Assembly: GCF_900636825.1 (NCBI RefSeq)
Contig: NZ_LR134318.1
Location: 4,770,001 to 4,834,000, forward strand
Length of the DNA: 64,000 nt
Origin: Pseudomonas fluorescens
GTDB lineage: Bacteria; Pseudomonadota; Gammaproteobacteria; Pseudomonadales; Pseudomonadaceae
Direction: 5' to 3'
Shown here: piece by piece, positions 52,296 through 60,614 of the stretch
How the letters are laid out: every line of letters begins with the position of its first letter
Position numbering within the stretch: the stretch's first letter is position 1
Made by a program: the position numbers and the translations under genes
The notes under the pieces: generated by a model
What the model saw: only the letters and a program-made list of their open reading frames with translations
Told to the model about the DNA's origin: nothing
Database searches by the model: none

Positions 52296-53447
52296 TTACT
52301 TGATGGTCAGGGCTTCCAGTTTGCCGCTGTTGCCATAAACATAAATCGTGTCGCCCACCACCAGCGGACGGGCACGCAGGCCGTCGCTGTCGATGCGCTC
52401 ACGGCCGACGAAACGACCGTCAACCTGACTCAGCAGATGCAGATAACCTTCCAGGTCACCTACCGCAACATAGCTGGAGAACACTTCCGGAGCCGACAAT
52501 TGACGGCGAGCCAGAGAATCGTTGGTCCACAAGGCCGTGGTAGAACGCTCGTCGACGCCTTCAACCGTGCCCGAGGACAGGCTCACGTAGACGCTGCCGA
52601 AACCCTGAGCGATACCGGCGTAGCTCGATGCATCGCGCTGCCAGAGTTGACGACCGCTTTCCAGATCCAGTGCCGCAACGCGACCCTGATAGCTGGCGAC
52701 ATACAGCGTGCCGCCGGACAGCAGCAGACCGCCGTCGATGTCGACCACGCGCTCCAGTTCCGAGCGACCCTGTGGAATGGCGATGCGCTGTTCCCACACC
52801 GGCACGCCATTGGAAATGTCCAGCGCAACCACTTTACCGGTCGACAGGCCAGCCACCGCCAGACGGTTGGTGACCAGCGGAGCACTGGTGCCACGCAGAG
52901 TCAGTACCGCCGGGGTGCTGTCATACACCCAGCGCTGGTTACCGGTGGCAGCGTCCAGACCGATCAGACGATCGTCCTGGGTCTGCACCACGACCACGTC
53001 ACCATTGTTGGCCGGCGGCGCGAGCACTTCACTGTTCACACGGGCACGCCACTTCTCTTCACCATTGCTGGTGTCCAGAGCGACAACTTCGCCACGCAGA
53101 GTACCGATCAGTACCAGACCGTAACCCACGCCAACGGCGCCGGAGACGGGCAGTTCGAGATCCTGATCCCACTTCACGTCGCCATTGCTGCGATCCAGCG
53201 CCATGACCACGCCGGTCACATCAGCGGCGTAGATGGTGTCACCGTCAATCGCCGGCACCAGCATGTTGTAGGTTTCGCCCTGACCGTCTCCGATCGAACG
53301 ACTCCACTGCTTGTGCAGAACCACTTCTTCCTTGAAGTCGGTCAGTTCGGCCGGTGGCAATTCTTTTTTGCTGTTGCTGCTGCAACCCGCGGCCAGAAGG
53401 GCCAGAGCCAGCAATGCTGCATGCTTCCAACGGATCACGTCACGCAT
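52296..53447 (-). CDS. bamB: Outer membrane protein assembly factor BamB
   Basis: Lipoprotein of 383 residues: lipobox LLAAGC with Cys22. An eight-bladed beta-propeller follows, with repeated VVALDxSNG and LxALDLESGRQLW units, matching the PQQ-like repeats of BamB. It supports insertion of outer-membrane proteins by BamA. The start at 53447 gives the signal peptide and overlaps the yfgM gene by eight bases. Confidence 0.93.
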   Translation of the reverse strand: MRDVIRWKHAALLALALLAAGCSSNSKKELPPAELTDFKEEVVLHKQWSRSIGDGQGETYNMLVPAIDGDTIYAADVTGVVMALDRSNGDVKWDQDLELPVSGAVGVGYGLVLIGTLRGEVVALDTSNGEEKWRARVNSEVLAPPANNGDVVVVQTQDDRLIGLDAATGNQRWVYDSTPAVLTLRGTSAPLVTNRLAVAGLSTGKVVALDISNGVPVWEQRIAIPQGRSELERVVDIDGGLLLSGGTLYVASYQGRVAALDLESGRQLWQRDASSYAGIAQGFGSVYVSLSSGTVEGVDERSTTALWTNDSLARRQLSAPEVFSSYVAVGDLEGYLHLLSQVDGRFVGRERIDSDGLRARPLVVGDTIYVYGNSGKLEALTIK

Positions 53448-54081
53448 CCCCTTTGGCCAGGTCGTCGAGCTTGATTTGAAGGCCACCGACCGCCGCTTCA
53501 TCCGACAGTGCCGCCTTGGCTTTTTGATACGCCTTGTTCGCGTCATCGGTACGACCCAAGCGCACCAGCAGGTCGCCCTTGAGTTCTTCGCGAGTGGCCA
53601 GGAACGCTTTGTCGGCATCGCCGTCGAGCAGTTTCAGGGCGTCTTCGGCCTTGTCCTGCGCACCCAGCACCTGAGCCAGACGCTGACGGGCGATTTCGCC
53701 CAGCGCCGGGTTGGCCGGTTTGTCGACGATGGCTTTCAGTTCGGTGGCCGCGTCGTCCAGCTTGCCGCTGTCGACCGCTACTTTCGCAACGAACAGGCTG
53801 CCGTACTGCGCGTAGGCAGAACCGCCGAATTCGCTGTTGAGCTTGCCGGCCAGATCCGCAACGCGGGCAGCATCAGGCTTGCCGTCAGGCGTGAGCGTGG
53901 TTTCCAGCAGTTGCTGATAAAGCACCGAGGCGCCTTGCGACTGGTTGCTCTGGTATTTGTGATATGCCTGCCAGCCGAACACGATGACCAGCGCCAACAG
54001 GCCGCCGGTGACCAGAGGTTTGCCGTTGCGTGTCCACCAGTCCTTCAAATCCGCCAACTGTTCGTCTTCGGTACTCGACAC
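53440..54081 (-). CDS. YfgM family TPR protein
   Basis: Protein of 213 residues. A cytoplasmic start (MSSTEDEQLADLKDWWTRNG) leads to one membrane span at about 25-42, then periplasmic TPR-like helices rich in alanine. In E. coli YfgM sits next to BamB, works with PpiD at the Sec translocon and influences stress control. Gene order hisS-yfgM-bamB-der is the same here. The overlap with bamB suggests coupling. Confidence 0.88.
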   Translation of the reverse strand: MSSTEDEQLADLKDWWTRNGKPLVTGGLLALVIVFGWQAYHKYQSNQSQGASVLYQQLLETTLTPDGKPDAARVADLAGKLNSEFGGSAYAQYGSLFVAKVAVDSGKLDDAATELKAIVDKPANPALGEIARQRLAQVLGAQDKAEDALKLLDGDADKAFLATREELKGDLLVRLGRTDDANKAYQKAKAALSDEAAVGGLQIKLDDLAKGDA

Positions 54082-54122
54082 CCCAATACTCCTTAATCGC
54101 TAAATCGGCTGTTAAGACAGCT

Positions 54123-55412
54123 TCAACCCTGCACGACGCAGGTGGCCAGGTGAGCGGCGAGCGCATCCCAGGCAATGCTTTGTTGTTCGCCCTGGCCACG
54201 CAGGGGTTTGAAACCTACCGCTTGCTGGGCCATTTCGTCGTCACCGAGGATCAGTGCATACAGCGCACCGCTCTTGTCGGCCTTCTTGAACTGGCTTTTG
54301 AAGCTGCCGGCGCCGGCATTCACTTGCAGGCGCAGGTTTGGAAGTTGATCGCGAACCCGTTCGGCCAAGGCCAGACCGGCCAGTTCGGCTTCTTCACCGA
54401 AGGCGCAGAGATAGACGTCAACCTGACGGGAAATTTCTTCCGGGATCTGCTCAAGGGTTTCGAGCATCAACACCAGACGCTCGATGCCCATCGCAAAACC
54501 GACGCCAGTGGTCGGCTTGCCGCCCATCTGCTCGACCAGACCATCGTAACGGCCGCCCGCACACACGGTGCCCTGGGCGCCGAGCTTGTCGGTGACCCAT
54601 TCGAAAACGGTTTTGCTGTAGTAATCGAGGCCGCGCACCAGTTTCGGGTTGAGCACGTAAGGAATGCCAACCGCGTCCAGCCGCGCCTTCAGGCCTTCGA
54701 AGTGAGCGCGGGACTCGTCATCGAGGTAGTCGGCCATCTTCGGCGCATCGACCAGCACGGCCTGAGTGTCGGCATTTTTGGTGTCGAGCACGCGCAGCGG
54801 ATTGGTTTTAAGACGACGCTGGCTGTCTTCGTCGAGCTTGTCGTGGTGCGCCGAGAGATACTCGACCAGCGCTTCACGATAGCGACCACGGGACTCGCTG
54901 GTGCCGAGACTGTTGAGTTCCAGCTTGACCGCATCACGAATACCCAGCTCGCCCCACAGGCGCCAGGTCATGATGATCAGCTCGGCGTCGATGTCCGGAC
55001 CGTCGAGGTTGAACACTTCCAGACCGATCTGGTGGAACTGGCGATAACGACCTTTCTGCGGACGTTCATGGCGGAACATCGGGCCGATGTACCAAAGCTT
55101 CTGCACCTGGCCACCGCCGGTGATGCCATGCTCGAGCACAGCACGCACGCACGCGGCAGTGCCTTCCGGACGCAGGGTCAGGGAGTCGCCGTTGCGGTCT
55201 TCAAAGGTGTACATCTCTTTTTCGACGATGTCGGTGACTTCACCGATCGAGCGCTTGAACAGCTCGGTGAACTCGACGATCGGCATGCGGATCTGCTTGT
55301 AACCGTAGTTATCAAGCAGACGCGCAACGGTGCCCTCGAAATAACGCCACAGCGGGGTCTGTTCGGGCAGGATGTCGTTCATGCCACGAATGGCTTGCAG
55401 AGACTTGCTCAC
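54123..55412 (-). CDS. hisS: Histidyl-tRNA synthetase
   Basis: Class II synthetase of 429 residues. Motif 2 is in KLWYIGPMFRHERPQKGRYRQFHQ, and the histidine-specific signature VRGLDYYSKTVFEW and GGRYDGLVEQMGG are intact. The C-terminal anticodon domain ends the protein. It charges tRNA-His. It lies 41 bases before yfgM and 37 after ispG in one direction. Confidence 0.97.
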   Translation of the reverse strand: MSKSLQAIRGMNDILPEQTPLWRYFEGTVARLLDNYGYKQIRMPIVEFTELFKRSIGEVTDIVEKEMYTFEDRNGDSLTLRPEGTAACVRAVLEHGITGGGQVQKLWYIGPMFRHERPQKGRYRQFHQIGLEVFNLDGPDIDAELIIMTWRLWGELGIRDAVKLELNSLGTSESRGRYREALVEYLSAHHDKLDEDSQRRLKTNPLRVLDTKNADTQAVLVDAPKMADYLDDESRAHFEGLKARLDAVGIPYVLNPKLVRGLDYYSKTVFEWVTDKLGAQGTVCAGGRYDGLVEQMGGKPTTGVGFAMGIERLVLMLETLEQIPEEISRQVDVYLCAFGEEAELAGLALAERVRDQLPNLRLQVNAGAGSFKSQFKKADKSGALYALILGDDEMAQQAVGFKPLRGQGEQQSIAWDALAAHLATCVVQG

Positions 55413-55449
55413 TTTAAATCCTTAAATTCGTCCGGCGCTTCAGTCAGGC

Positions 55450-56559
55450 TCAGCCGCGCGCAATTACGGCAGCGTCAGCTTCGACCTTTTCGGCCGCTTT
55501 CTGGCGGATCAGCTTTTCCAGCTCATCCACCAGATTGTCATTCGTCAGTTTCTGCGACGGTTTGCCGTCGATGTAAATCAGGTTTGGCGTGCCGCCGGTC
55601 AAGCCGATATGGGCTTCCTTGGCTTCGCCGGGGCCGTTGACCACGCAACCGATCACCGCGACATCCAGCGGCACCAGCAGGTCTTCAAGGCGCCCTTCCA
55701 GCTCGTTCATGGTTTTGACCACATCGAAGTTCTGCCGCGAGCAGCTCGGGCAGGCGATGAAGTTGATGCCACGGGAACGCAGATGCAAAGACTTGAGGAT
55801 GTCGTAACCGACTTTCACTTCCTCGACCGGGTCGGCCGCGAGCGAGATGCGGATGGTATCGCCAATCCCTTCGGCGAGCAGCATACCTAGGCCCACGGCG
55901 GATTTCACTGTGCCCGAACGCAATCCACCGGCTTCGGTGATGCCCAGGTGCAGCGGCTGGACGATTTCCTTGGCCAGCAAGCGATAGGCTTCGACGGCCA
56001 TGAACACGTCGGAGGCCTTCACGCTGACCTTGAAGTCCTGGAAATTCAGGCGTTCGAGGTGTTCAACGTGACGCAATGCGGACTCGACCAGCGCGGCCGG
56101 GGTTGGCTCGCCGTACTTCTTTTGCAGGTCTTTTTCCAGCGAACCGGCGTTGACGCCGATGCGGATCGGAATGCCGCGATCGCGCGCAGCATCGACCACG
56201 GCACGCACGCGATCTTCACGACCGATGTTGCCCGGATTGATGCGCAGGCAATCGACGCCCAACTCGGCAACGCGCAGGGCGATCTTGTAATCGAAGTGGA
56301 TATCGGCCACCAACGGCACTTTGACCAATTGCTTGATCTTGCCGAACGCCTCGGCGGCGTCCATGTCCGGCACCGAGACGCGAACGATGTCGACGCCCGC
56401 GGCTTCCAGACGATTGATCTGCGCCACGGTCGCGGCGACATCATTGGTGTCGCTGTTGGTCATGCTCTGCACCGCGATGGGCGCATCGCCGCCCACCGGT
56501 ACGTTGCCGACCCAGATCTTGCGCGAAACGCGACGTTTGATTGGAGATTCGCCGTGCAT
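55450..56559 (-). CDS. ispG: 4-hydroxy-3-methylbut-2-enyl-diphosphate synthase
   Basis: Protein of 369 residues with the barrel start VGNVPVGGDAPIAVQSMTNSDT and the iron-sulfur ligands in CPSCSRQNFD and GCVVNGPGE. It reduces methylerythritol cyclodiphosphate in the penultimate step of the MEP isoprenoid pathway. Its 4Fe-4S cluster ties it to the Isc genes at the other end of the window. It begins three bases after rodZ. Confidence 0.96.
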   Translation of the reverse strand: MHGESPIKRRVSRKIWVGNVPVGGDAPIAVQSMTNSDTNDVAATVAQINRLEAAGVDIVRVSVPDMDAAEAFGKIKQLVKVPLVADIHFDYKIALRVAELGVDCLRINPGNIGREDRVRAVVDAARDRGIPIRIGVNAGSLEKDLQKKYGEPTPAALVESALRHVEHLERLNFQDFKVSVKASDVFMAVEAYRLLAKEIVQPLHLGITEAGGLRSGTVKSAVGLGMLLAEGIGDTIRISLAADPVEEVKVGYDILKSLHLRSRGINFIACPSCSRQNFDVVKTMNELEGRLEDLLVPLDVAVIGCVVNGPGEAKEAHIGLTGGTPNLIYIDGKPSQKLTNDNLVDELEKLIRQKAAEKVEADAAVIARG

Positions 56560-56562
56560 GAC

Positions 56563-57597
56563 TTATTGACCCAACTTCAGGCGAGCAGTCTCGCCACTGG
56601 TGAACGGAGCGATATCGACCGGCTGGCCGTTGTAGCTAACCTGTGCGGCGCGGGCAACGCCCAGACGCACGTTGAGCGGCGGCTTGCCGGAAACTGACAC
56701 GCTGTCGCCTTTATGCTTCAGACCGCTGAAAATCACTTTGCCACGGCCATCGGTCACTTGCGCCCAGCAATCGGCGCTGAACTGCAGTTGTACCTGACCA
56801 TCGCCAGCAACGGGTGCGGCCGCTTCTGCGGTGGCTACCGGTGCCGCGGGAACAGCCGGAGCCGTGACAGTCGGCGCTGGTGTGGCCGGCACGTTTGGCG
56901 CCGGGGCAGTCGGAGCAGCAACAACCGGTGCCGGGGTATGAACCGGAGCCGTCGGCGTTGCAGCCGGTGCAGCCGGAGCGGTTGCAGGAGCAGTGGCCTC
57001 GGCACCTGTCGATTCAGCGCTGTTTTCCGATTGAGGCAATGCCAGGGCGGTCGAACTGTCGGCCTGGTTTTCCTCGACAGCCTGATCTTCCGGCTCGTCG
57101 ATCGGATGAATCTGCGTCGTACCGTCAGCGCCTTCGACTTCAACATGCTCCGGCGCCAGACCCACCAGGTCCTTGGTTCGCAGCGAGGTCTGATCCTGCC
57201 ACCAGACGAAACCGCCGCCAATGACCGCGATCAGCAATAGCAGGCTGACAATGCGCAAAATGGTGTGGGACACCCGCACGGGCTCTTCGATGCGACCCAA
57301 TGCGTGAACATTGCTGCCCTGGGAATCGGTGCCGGTGGACTGGTCGAATTGCTGAACCAGAACGGTCTGGTCCATGCTGAGCAATTTGGCATAGGCGCGA
57401 ATGTAACCGCGAGCGAAGGTGTGCCCCGGCAGCTTGTCGAACGCGCCGGCTTCAAGATTGCTCAGGGAGGTCACGGTGAGGTTGAGCTTGAGGGCCACTT
57501 CGGCCAGCGACCAGCCATTGCTTTCGCGGGCCTGGCGCAGGGTCTCACCGGGATTTACGCGATTCGCTGCTACAACTTCGGGATGCGCCGCTTTCAT
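56563..57597 (-). CDS. rodZ: Cytoskeletal protein RodZ
   Basis: Protein of 344 residues. A cytoplasmic helix-turn-helix (LRQARESNGWSLAEVALKLN) at about 20-90 binds MreB. A membrane span occurs at about 115-135. A long periplasmic Pro/Ala/Thr-rich linker follows (about 190-270), and a C-terminal DUF4115 beta domain (QLQFSADCWAQVTDGRG) closes. It links cell-wall elongation to MreB. Of two adjacent ATGs, the second (57597) has GGAG five bases upstream. It overlaps the pilW stop. Confidence 0.9.
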   Translation of the reverse strand: MKAAHPEVVAANRVNPGETLRQARESNGWSLAEVALKLNLTVTSLSNLEAGAFDKLPGHTFARGYIRAYAKLLSMDQTVLVQQFDQSTGTDSQGSNVHALGRIEEPVRVSHTILRIVSLLLLIAVIGGGFVWWQDQTSLRTKDLVGLAPEHVEVEGADGTTQIHPIDEPEDQAVEENQADSSTALALPQSENSAESTGAEATAPATAPAAPAATPTAPVHTPAPVVAAPTAPAPNVPATPAPTVTAPAVPAAPVATAEAAAPVAGDGQVQLQFSADCWAQVTDGRGKVIFSGLKHKGDSVSVSGKPPLNVRLGVARAAQVSYNGQPVDIAPFTSGETARLKLGQ

Positions 57598-58355
57598 CAT
57601 TGCTCCGACAGGTATTGCTGATATTCCGGCGTACCGGGATAGAGTCGTTTTAATTGCAGGCCATAACTGGCGGCCTTGTCGCGATCTTCAAACACTTTTG
57701 CCAGCCGAACACCGAGCAATAGACTACGTGCATTTTGTTCGGTCAGCAGGCTGAAACGGTCGTAATAGTCACGCGCGGGCACATAATGCCTGTCTTCGAA
57801 AGACAACTCAGCCATTTCCAGCAACGCGCGCGGTTGTTGCCGGTTCAAACGCAGCGCCTTTTCAAGCTGCTGTTGCGCCAGTTCACGCTCGCCGAGCTTT
57901 GAAGCGGTCATGCCGAGGTTCTCGAACACACGCGAACGCTCAGGATACAGGGTATCGGCGGCGGCCTGTTCAAAACGCTCGTAGGCTTCTTTATAACGAT
58001 GTTCTTCGTAGAGAAAACTGCCGTAGTTATTGAGGATACGGGCATCGGCGGGACGCGAGGACAAGGCCTTGCGAAAATGCTCGTCAGCCAGTGCAGGCTC
58101 CATCTCGGCCTGGAACACCAGGCCGAGGGCGGCGTTGGCATCAGGGTCCGAATTATCGAGGTCCAGCGCCTTCTTCAACGGCACCTTGGCCCGCTCGGTC
58201 ATGCCTTGCTGCAAGTATCCCAGCCCCAACTGCACGTATGCAGCCCGCGCTTCATCGCGGCCCTTGCTGGTCTTCATCGGATTGTAGTCACCCGACAGGA
58301 CACAACCAGCACACAGGCTGGCCAACAGCAACAGCAGCGCAAAGCGCAGGGACAT
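57597..58355 (-). CDS. pilW: Type IV pilus biogenesis/stability lipoprotein PilW (PilF)
   Basis: Lipoprotein of 252 residues: lipobox SLCAGC with Cys18. Six TPR repeats fill the rest, for example YVQLGLGYLQQGMTERAKVPL and DPDANAALGLVFQAEMEPALA. It serves as pilotin for the PilQ secretin in pseudomonads (PilF in P. aeruginosa). Location between rlmN and rodZ matches PA3805. Its stop overlaps rodZ, so pilus and cell-shape proteins are co-expressed. Confidence 0.92.
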   Translation of the reverse strand: MSLRFALLLLLASLCAGCVLSGDYNPMKTSKGRDEARAAYVQLGLGYLQQGMTERAKVPLKKALDLDNSDPDANAALGLVFQAEMEPALADEHFRKALSSRPADARILNNYGSFLYEEHRYKEAYERFEQAAADTLYPERSRVFENLGMTASKLGERELAQQQLEKALRLNRQQPRALLEMAELSFEDRHYVPARDYYDRFSLLTEQNARSLLLGVRLAKVFEDRDKAASYGLQLKRLYPGTPEYQQYLSEQ

Positions 58356-58367
58356 AGAGATCCTCTC

Positions 58368-59516
58368 TTAGTTAGTGTTCGCGGCGTTCTGTGCCAGATC
58401 GCTGTCGGCGTTCAACTCACGCACCGCGATATAACGTTCGCTGCGACGGGTGCGATCCAGCACCTGCCCTACCAATTGACCACATGCAGCGTCGATGTCT
58501 TCACCACGGGTGGTGCGGACAGTGACGTTGAAACCGGCCTGATGCAACTGATCCTGGAAACGCCGGATTGCGTTGTTGCTTGGCCGCTCGTACCCGGAAT
58601 GCGGGAACGGGTTGAACGGAATCAGGTTGATCTTGCACGGGATGTTCTTCAGCAGCTCAATCATCTCGACGGCGTGTTCGACCTTGTCGTTGATGTCCTT
58701 GAGCAAGGTGTACTCGATGGTCAGCACACGCTTCTCGCCAAGGGCGGACATGTAGCGCTGGCACGACTCGAGCAGCATCTTAAGCGGATATTTCTTGTTG
58801 ATCGGCACCAATTGGTTACGCAATGCGTCATTCGGTGCGTGCAGGGACAACGCCAGGGAGACGTCGATGTGCTTGGCCAGCTCATCGATCATCGGCACCA
58901 CACCCGAGGTGGACAGGGTCACGCGGCGCTTGGAAATCCCGTAGCCTAGGTCATCCATCATCAGATGCATGGCGGCGACGACGTTGTCGAAGTTCAGGAG
59001 CGGCTCACCCATGCCCATCATCACCACGTTGGTGATGGCACGGTCGACGGTTGCCGGGACGCTGCCGAAAGATTTGTTGGCAATCCACACCTGACCGATG
59101 ACTTCGGCGGCGGTGAGGTTGCTATTGAAGCCTTGCTTGCCGGTGGAGCAGAAACTGCAATCCAGGGCACAGCCTGCCTGGGACGAAACGCACAGAGTGC
59201 CGCGTTTGCCCTGGGGAATGTACACGGTCTCGACGCAGCTGCCGGACGCCACGCGCACCACCCATTTACGGGTGCCGTCGCTGGAGATGTCTTCGCTGAC
59301 CACTTCCGGACCACGTACTTCAGCAATGGCCTTGAGCTTGTCGCGCAAGGCTTTGCTGACGTTCGTCATGGCGTCGAAATCATCGACGCCAAAGTGGTGA
59401 ATCCATTTCATTACCTGACCGGCACGGAAACGCTTCTCCCCGATTGAGTCGAAGAATTTTTCCATTTCCTGTTGAGTCAGACCCAGCAGGTTGGTTTTTA
59501 CAGTCGATGTAGTCAT
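58368..59516 (-). CDS. rlmN: Dual-specificity 23S rRNA/tRNA methyltransferase RlmN
   Basis: Radical SAM enzyme of 382 residues. The cluster motif is CALDCSFC (Cys116, Cys120, Cys123), and a conserved Cys near the end (DIDAACGQL) forms the methyl-carrier partner. It makes 2-methyladenosine at A2503 of 23S rRNA and A37 of some tRNAs. It lies 28 bases after ndk and 12 before pilW. Confidence 0.96.
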   Translation of the reverse strand: MTTSTVKTNLLGLTQQEMEKFFDSIGEKRFRAGQVMKWIHHFGVDDFDAMTNVSKALRDKLKAIAEVRGPEVVSEDISSDGTRKWVVRVASGSCVETVYIPQGKRGTLCVSSQAGCALDCSFCSTGKQGFNSNLTAAEVIGQVWIANKSFGSVPATVDRAITNVVMMGMGEPLLNFDNVVAAMHLMMDDLGYGISKRRVTLSTSGVVPMIDELAKHIDVSLALSLHAPNDALRNQLVPINKKYPLKMLLESCQRYMSALGEKRVLTIEYTLLKDINDKVEHAVEMIELLKNIPCKINLIPFNPFPHSGYERPSNNAIRRFQDQLHQAGFNVTVRTTRGEDIDAACGQLVGQVLDRTRRSERYIAVRELNADSDLAQNAANTN

Positions 59517-59544
59517 GGATTCACCTTCACTCTTAAGCCAATGC

Positions 59545-59970
59545 TTAGCGAGTGGTTACTTCAGTAGCTGCGAAGAAGTACGAGATTTCACGAGCAGCTG
59601 CGGCTTCGGAGTCCGAACCGTGAACAGCGTTGGCGTCGATGGAATCAGCGAAGTCAGCACGGATGGTGCCGGCAGCAGCTTCTTTAGGGTTGGTAGCGCC
59701 CATCAGTTCACGGTTCAGAGCGATAGCGTTTTCGCCTTCCAGAACCTGTACAACAACTGGACCGGAGATCATGAAGGAAACCAGGTCGTTGAAGAAACCA
59801 CGAGCGCTGTGCTCAGCGTAGAAGCCTTCAGCTTCGGCTTTGGACAGTTGCTTCAGTTTCGAAGCTACAACGCGCAGGCCGGCTTTTTCGAAACGAGTGG
59901 TGATCTCGCCGATGACGTTTTTTGCAACAGCGTCAGGCTTGATGATGGAGAAAGTACGTTGAACAGCCAT
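59545..59970 (-). CDS. ndk: Nucleoside diphosphate kinase
   Basis: Protein of 141 residues. The phosphate-accepting histidine is His117 in NAVHGSDS, and Lys11 in IIKPDAV binds nucleotide. It balances NTP pools. Length and motifs are complete. It is separated from iscX by a terminator, so it is the first gene of the following unit. Confidence 0.97.
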   Translation of the reverse strand: MAVQRTFSIIKPDAVAKNVIGEITTRFEKAGLRVVASKLKQLSKAEAEGFYAEHSARGFFNDLVSFMISGPVVVQVLEGENAIALNRELMGATNPKEAAAGTIRADFADSIDANAVHGSDSEAAAAREISYFFAATEVTTR

Positions 59971-60006
59971 GGTGTAACTCCAGAAACGGTAATTTGCGAA
60001 AAATTA

Positions 60007-60029
60007 AACCCGCGAATTATACGCGGGTT
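60007..60029 (-). terminator. Terminator of the isc operon
   Basis: AACCCGCG and CGCGGGTT arms with a seven-base loop are followed on the minus strand by TTAATTTTTCG, between iscX and ndk. Confidence 0.85.
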
Positions 60030-60057
60030 CTTGGGTATTGCCTAACCTGCGAGACGA

Positions 60058-60258
60058 TCAGTCCAATTCTGCGGCCCAAAGCTCCTGGACCGCTTCCAGC
60101 ACTTTCTCGCCGACGCGGCCAGAAGTGCTGTCGAAGTCAGGCAGCTCGAGGATCATCTGCTGCAGACGGACGAAACCTACCGAGTAAGGATCGAGCCCCT
60201 CGTGGGCCTCGGCCAGTTCTTCGGCAATGCGTTGAACATCATTCCAACCGTAGCTCAT
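60058..60258 (-). CDS. iscX: Fe-S cluster assembly protein IscX
   Basis: Acidic protein of 66 residues beginning MSYGWNDVQRIAEELAE, with the DPYSVGFVRLQQMI and DFD segments of IscX. It binds IscS and iron and tunes the rate of cluster assembly. It is the last gene of the isc operon, 14 bases after fdx. Confidence 0.94.
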   Translation of the reverse strand: MSYGWNDVQRIAEELAEAHEGLDPYSVGFVRLQQMILELPDFDSTSGRVGEKVLEAVQELWAAELD

Positions 60259-60272
60259 GACAGTCTTACCAG

Positions 60273-60614
60273 TCAGTGCGGCGCTTCGGCCGCATGGTTA
60301 AGCGAATATTTCGGAATTTCGACGGTGATGTCTTCTTCACCGACGATGGCTTGGCACGCCAGACGCGATTGCGCTTCCAGACCCCAGGCACGATCGAGGA
60401 AGTCTTCTTCCAGCTCGTCCGCCTCTTCCATCGAATCGAAACCCTCGCGGATGATGCAGTGGCACGTGGTGCAAGCGCAGACGCCGCCGCAGGCGCTTTC
60501 CATTTCGATGTGGTGTTCGTGGGCCAGTTCGAGAATCGATGTGCCGGGCGCAGCCTCGACCACCATGCCTTCAGGGCAGAACTTCTCGTGGGGCAGAAAA
60601 ATGACCTGCGGCAT
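60273..60614 (-). CDS. fdx: Isc 2Fe-2S ferredoxin
   Basis: Protein of 113 residues with the adrenodoxin-type ligands Cys42, Cys48 and Cys51 in ACGGVCACTTC and Cys87. It donates electrons for persulfide reduction during cluster assembly. Its ATG shares one base with the hscA stop (TGATG). Confidence 0.95.
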   Translation of the reverse strand: MPQVIFLPHEKFCPEGMVVEAAPGTSILELAHEHHIEMESACGGVCACTTCHCIIREGFDSMEEADELEEDFLDRAWGLEAQSRLACQAIVGEEDITVEIPKYSLNHAAEAPH